Assembly: GCA_020637335.1 (NCBI GenBank)
Contig: JACJWC010000014.1
Span: 62,001 to 126,000, forward strand
Origin: Acidobacteriota bacterium
GTDB taxonomy: Bacteria > Acidobacteriota > Holophagae > Acanthopleuribacterales > Acanthopleuribacteraceae
DNA: 64,000 nt
Direction: 5' to 3'
Shown here one piece after another: positions 63,399 through 64,000 of the stretch. The position numbers were made by a program, and so were the translations under genes. Each line of letters starts with the position of its first letter. The first letter of the stretch is position 1. The notes under the pieces are model-generated. The model was not told the origin of the DNA. It saw only the letters and a program-made list of their open reading frames with translations, and made no database searches.

Positions 63399-64000
63399 GT
63401 GCTTTGCTTTTTTGGGTTGGGGCTGCTGCTGGGCTGGTTCAACGAACCTAATGTGCTGGATCTGGCGGATCCCTTGGTGGGGACCGCTACTTATGGCCAT
63501 ACCTTTCCCGGTGCTACGGTTCCGTTTGGCATGGTTCAATTGAGTCCGGATACCGACACGCGTTTTTTTAAACAGAGTTATCCATGGGCGGCCGGTTACA
63601 AATACGAAGACACCTCCATCCTCGGTTTTTCGCACACCCATTTTTCAGGCAGTGGTCATTCCGATCTGGGCGATTTTCTGCTCGTACCCCAAAGCGGTGA
63701 AGTTCAATGGCAACCCGGAACCGCGGATGGACCCGGCTATCGATCCGCTTATTCCCATGCACGCGAAAAAGCGACGCCAGGCAGTTATTCCGTGGTGTTG
63801 GATCGTCATGACATTACGGCGGAGCTGACGGCAAGCCAACGGGTGGGCTGGCACCGTTATACGTTTCCGAAGGGTCAGGCTTCTGTGTTGTTGGACCTGC
63901 GTTCCAGCATTTACGATTACGAGGGCAAAATCCTCTGGTCTCGGATTCGCGTGCATGCGGATGGTACGGTAACGGGCTTTCGCGAAACGCGCGGTTGGGC
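63399..64000 (+). CDS. GH92 alpha-mannosidase (N-terminal part, cut by window end)
   Basis: The open frame continues past the window end; about 200 codons are visible. It starts at GTG 63399, six bases after GGAGG, with a hydrophobic signal peptide (LCFFGLGLLLGW). The mature part has the GH92 opening ADPLVGTATYGHTFPGATVP, cut here to YGHTFPGATVPFGMVQLSPDT, and the GFSHTHFSGSGHSDLGDFL motif. GH92 enzymes are calcium-dependent exo-alpha-mannosidases, usually secreted. It is divergent from the LacI regulator, whose operator overlaps its promoter. Confidence 0.88.
   Translation, partial: MLCFFGLGLLLGWFNEPNVLDLADPLVGTATYGHTFPGATVPFGMVQLSPDTDTRFFKQSYPWAAGYKYEDTSILGFSHTHFSGSGHSDLGDFLLVPQSGEVQWQPGTADGPGYRSAYSHAREKATPGSYSVVLDRHDITAELTASQRVGWHRYTFPKGQASVLLDLRSSIYDYEGKILWSRIRVHADGTVTGFRETRGW

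Noticed and set aside
1..64000. CRISPR array, prophage or rRNA operon
   Set aside because: No regularly spaced repeats, phage structural genes or rRNA signatures were seen on either strand.

Overview
The window looks like chromosomal DNA of a flagellated Gram-negative bacterium, most likely an Acidobacteriota member. The lineage hint is the protein at 20017-21147, whose VWA domain is of the 'VWFA-related' type that is expanded in Acidobacteriota. The type II secretion operon, YajC/SecDF and a secretin lipoprotein show a double membrane. FliS, a CheZ-like phosphatase and two sigma-28-like promoters show motility. Gene density is high, base composition looks even by eye, and I see no prophage, CRISPR array, rRNA operon or intact insertion sequence. 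TTG and GTG starts are common. The assignment to a phylum is inference; no species is claimed.

Layout. 1-5927: an ALDH7-type aldehyde dehydrogenase, then the glycine cleavage operon gcvT-gcvH-gcvPA-gcvPB behind its own promoter. 5994-7943: ECF sigma factor, a two-helix membrane protein (probable anti-sigma) and a beta-helix membrane protein, all overlapping. 7951-13926: VOC protein, RpiR regulator, cmoA-cmoB (tRNA wobble uridine modification) and tldD-tldE (metalloprotease pair). 14096-17577: DUF1573 protein, zinc-ribbon membrane protein, and a TPR-TM-TPR protein. 17958-21760 (minus): miaE, VWFA protein, recG. 21966-24180: HU, DEAD-box helicase and tRNA-Arg(CCG). 24470-30597: rimP-nusA-infB-rbfA-truB, the conserved translation/transcription operon, with a leader terminator in front of rimP. 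30594-34555: NTF2-like secreted protein, then 3-hydroxyacyl-CoA dehydrogenase, a four-fold zinc-ribbon protein and a split AtuA pair. 34552-39403: NAD kinase, LhgO-like oxidoreductase, CheZ-like phosphatase, cyclase-family hydrolase, double NTF2-like protein. 39878-47490 (minus): tgt-yajC-secD-secF, then rel (ppGpp synthetase/hydrolase) coupled to a VanX-type dipeptidase. 47836-48246: fliS. 48509-60127: an eleven-gene type II secretion operon in the order E-F-G-H-I-J-K-L-M-C-D. 60197-64000: a sugar cassette of AGE-family isomerase, PfkB kinase and LacI regulator, divergent from a GH92 alpha-mannosidase that runs off the window end.

How the genes may work together. The last region reads as a mannoside pathway: a secreted GH92 enzyme releases mannose, the AGE-family enzyme isomerises it to fructose, the PfkB kinase makes fructose 6-phosphate, and the LacI protein controls a strikingly symmetric divergent promoter. 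The type II system next door could export such enzymes, though nothing in the sequence links them directly. The regulatory features of most interest are intrinsic terminators set directly before the start codons of rimP and rel, sigma-28-type promoters before the CheZ-like gene and fliS, and the symmetric promoter/operator at 63280-63342. I did not find an unmistakably new multi-gene system; the most unusual proteins are the enlarged SecF, the tandem zinc-ribbon protein and the CheZ-like protein.
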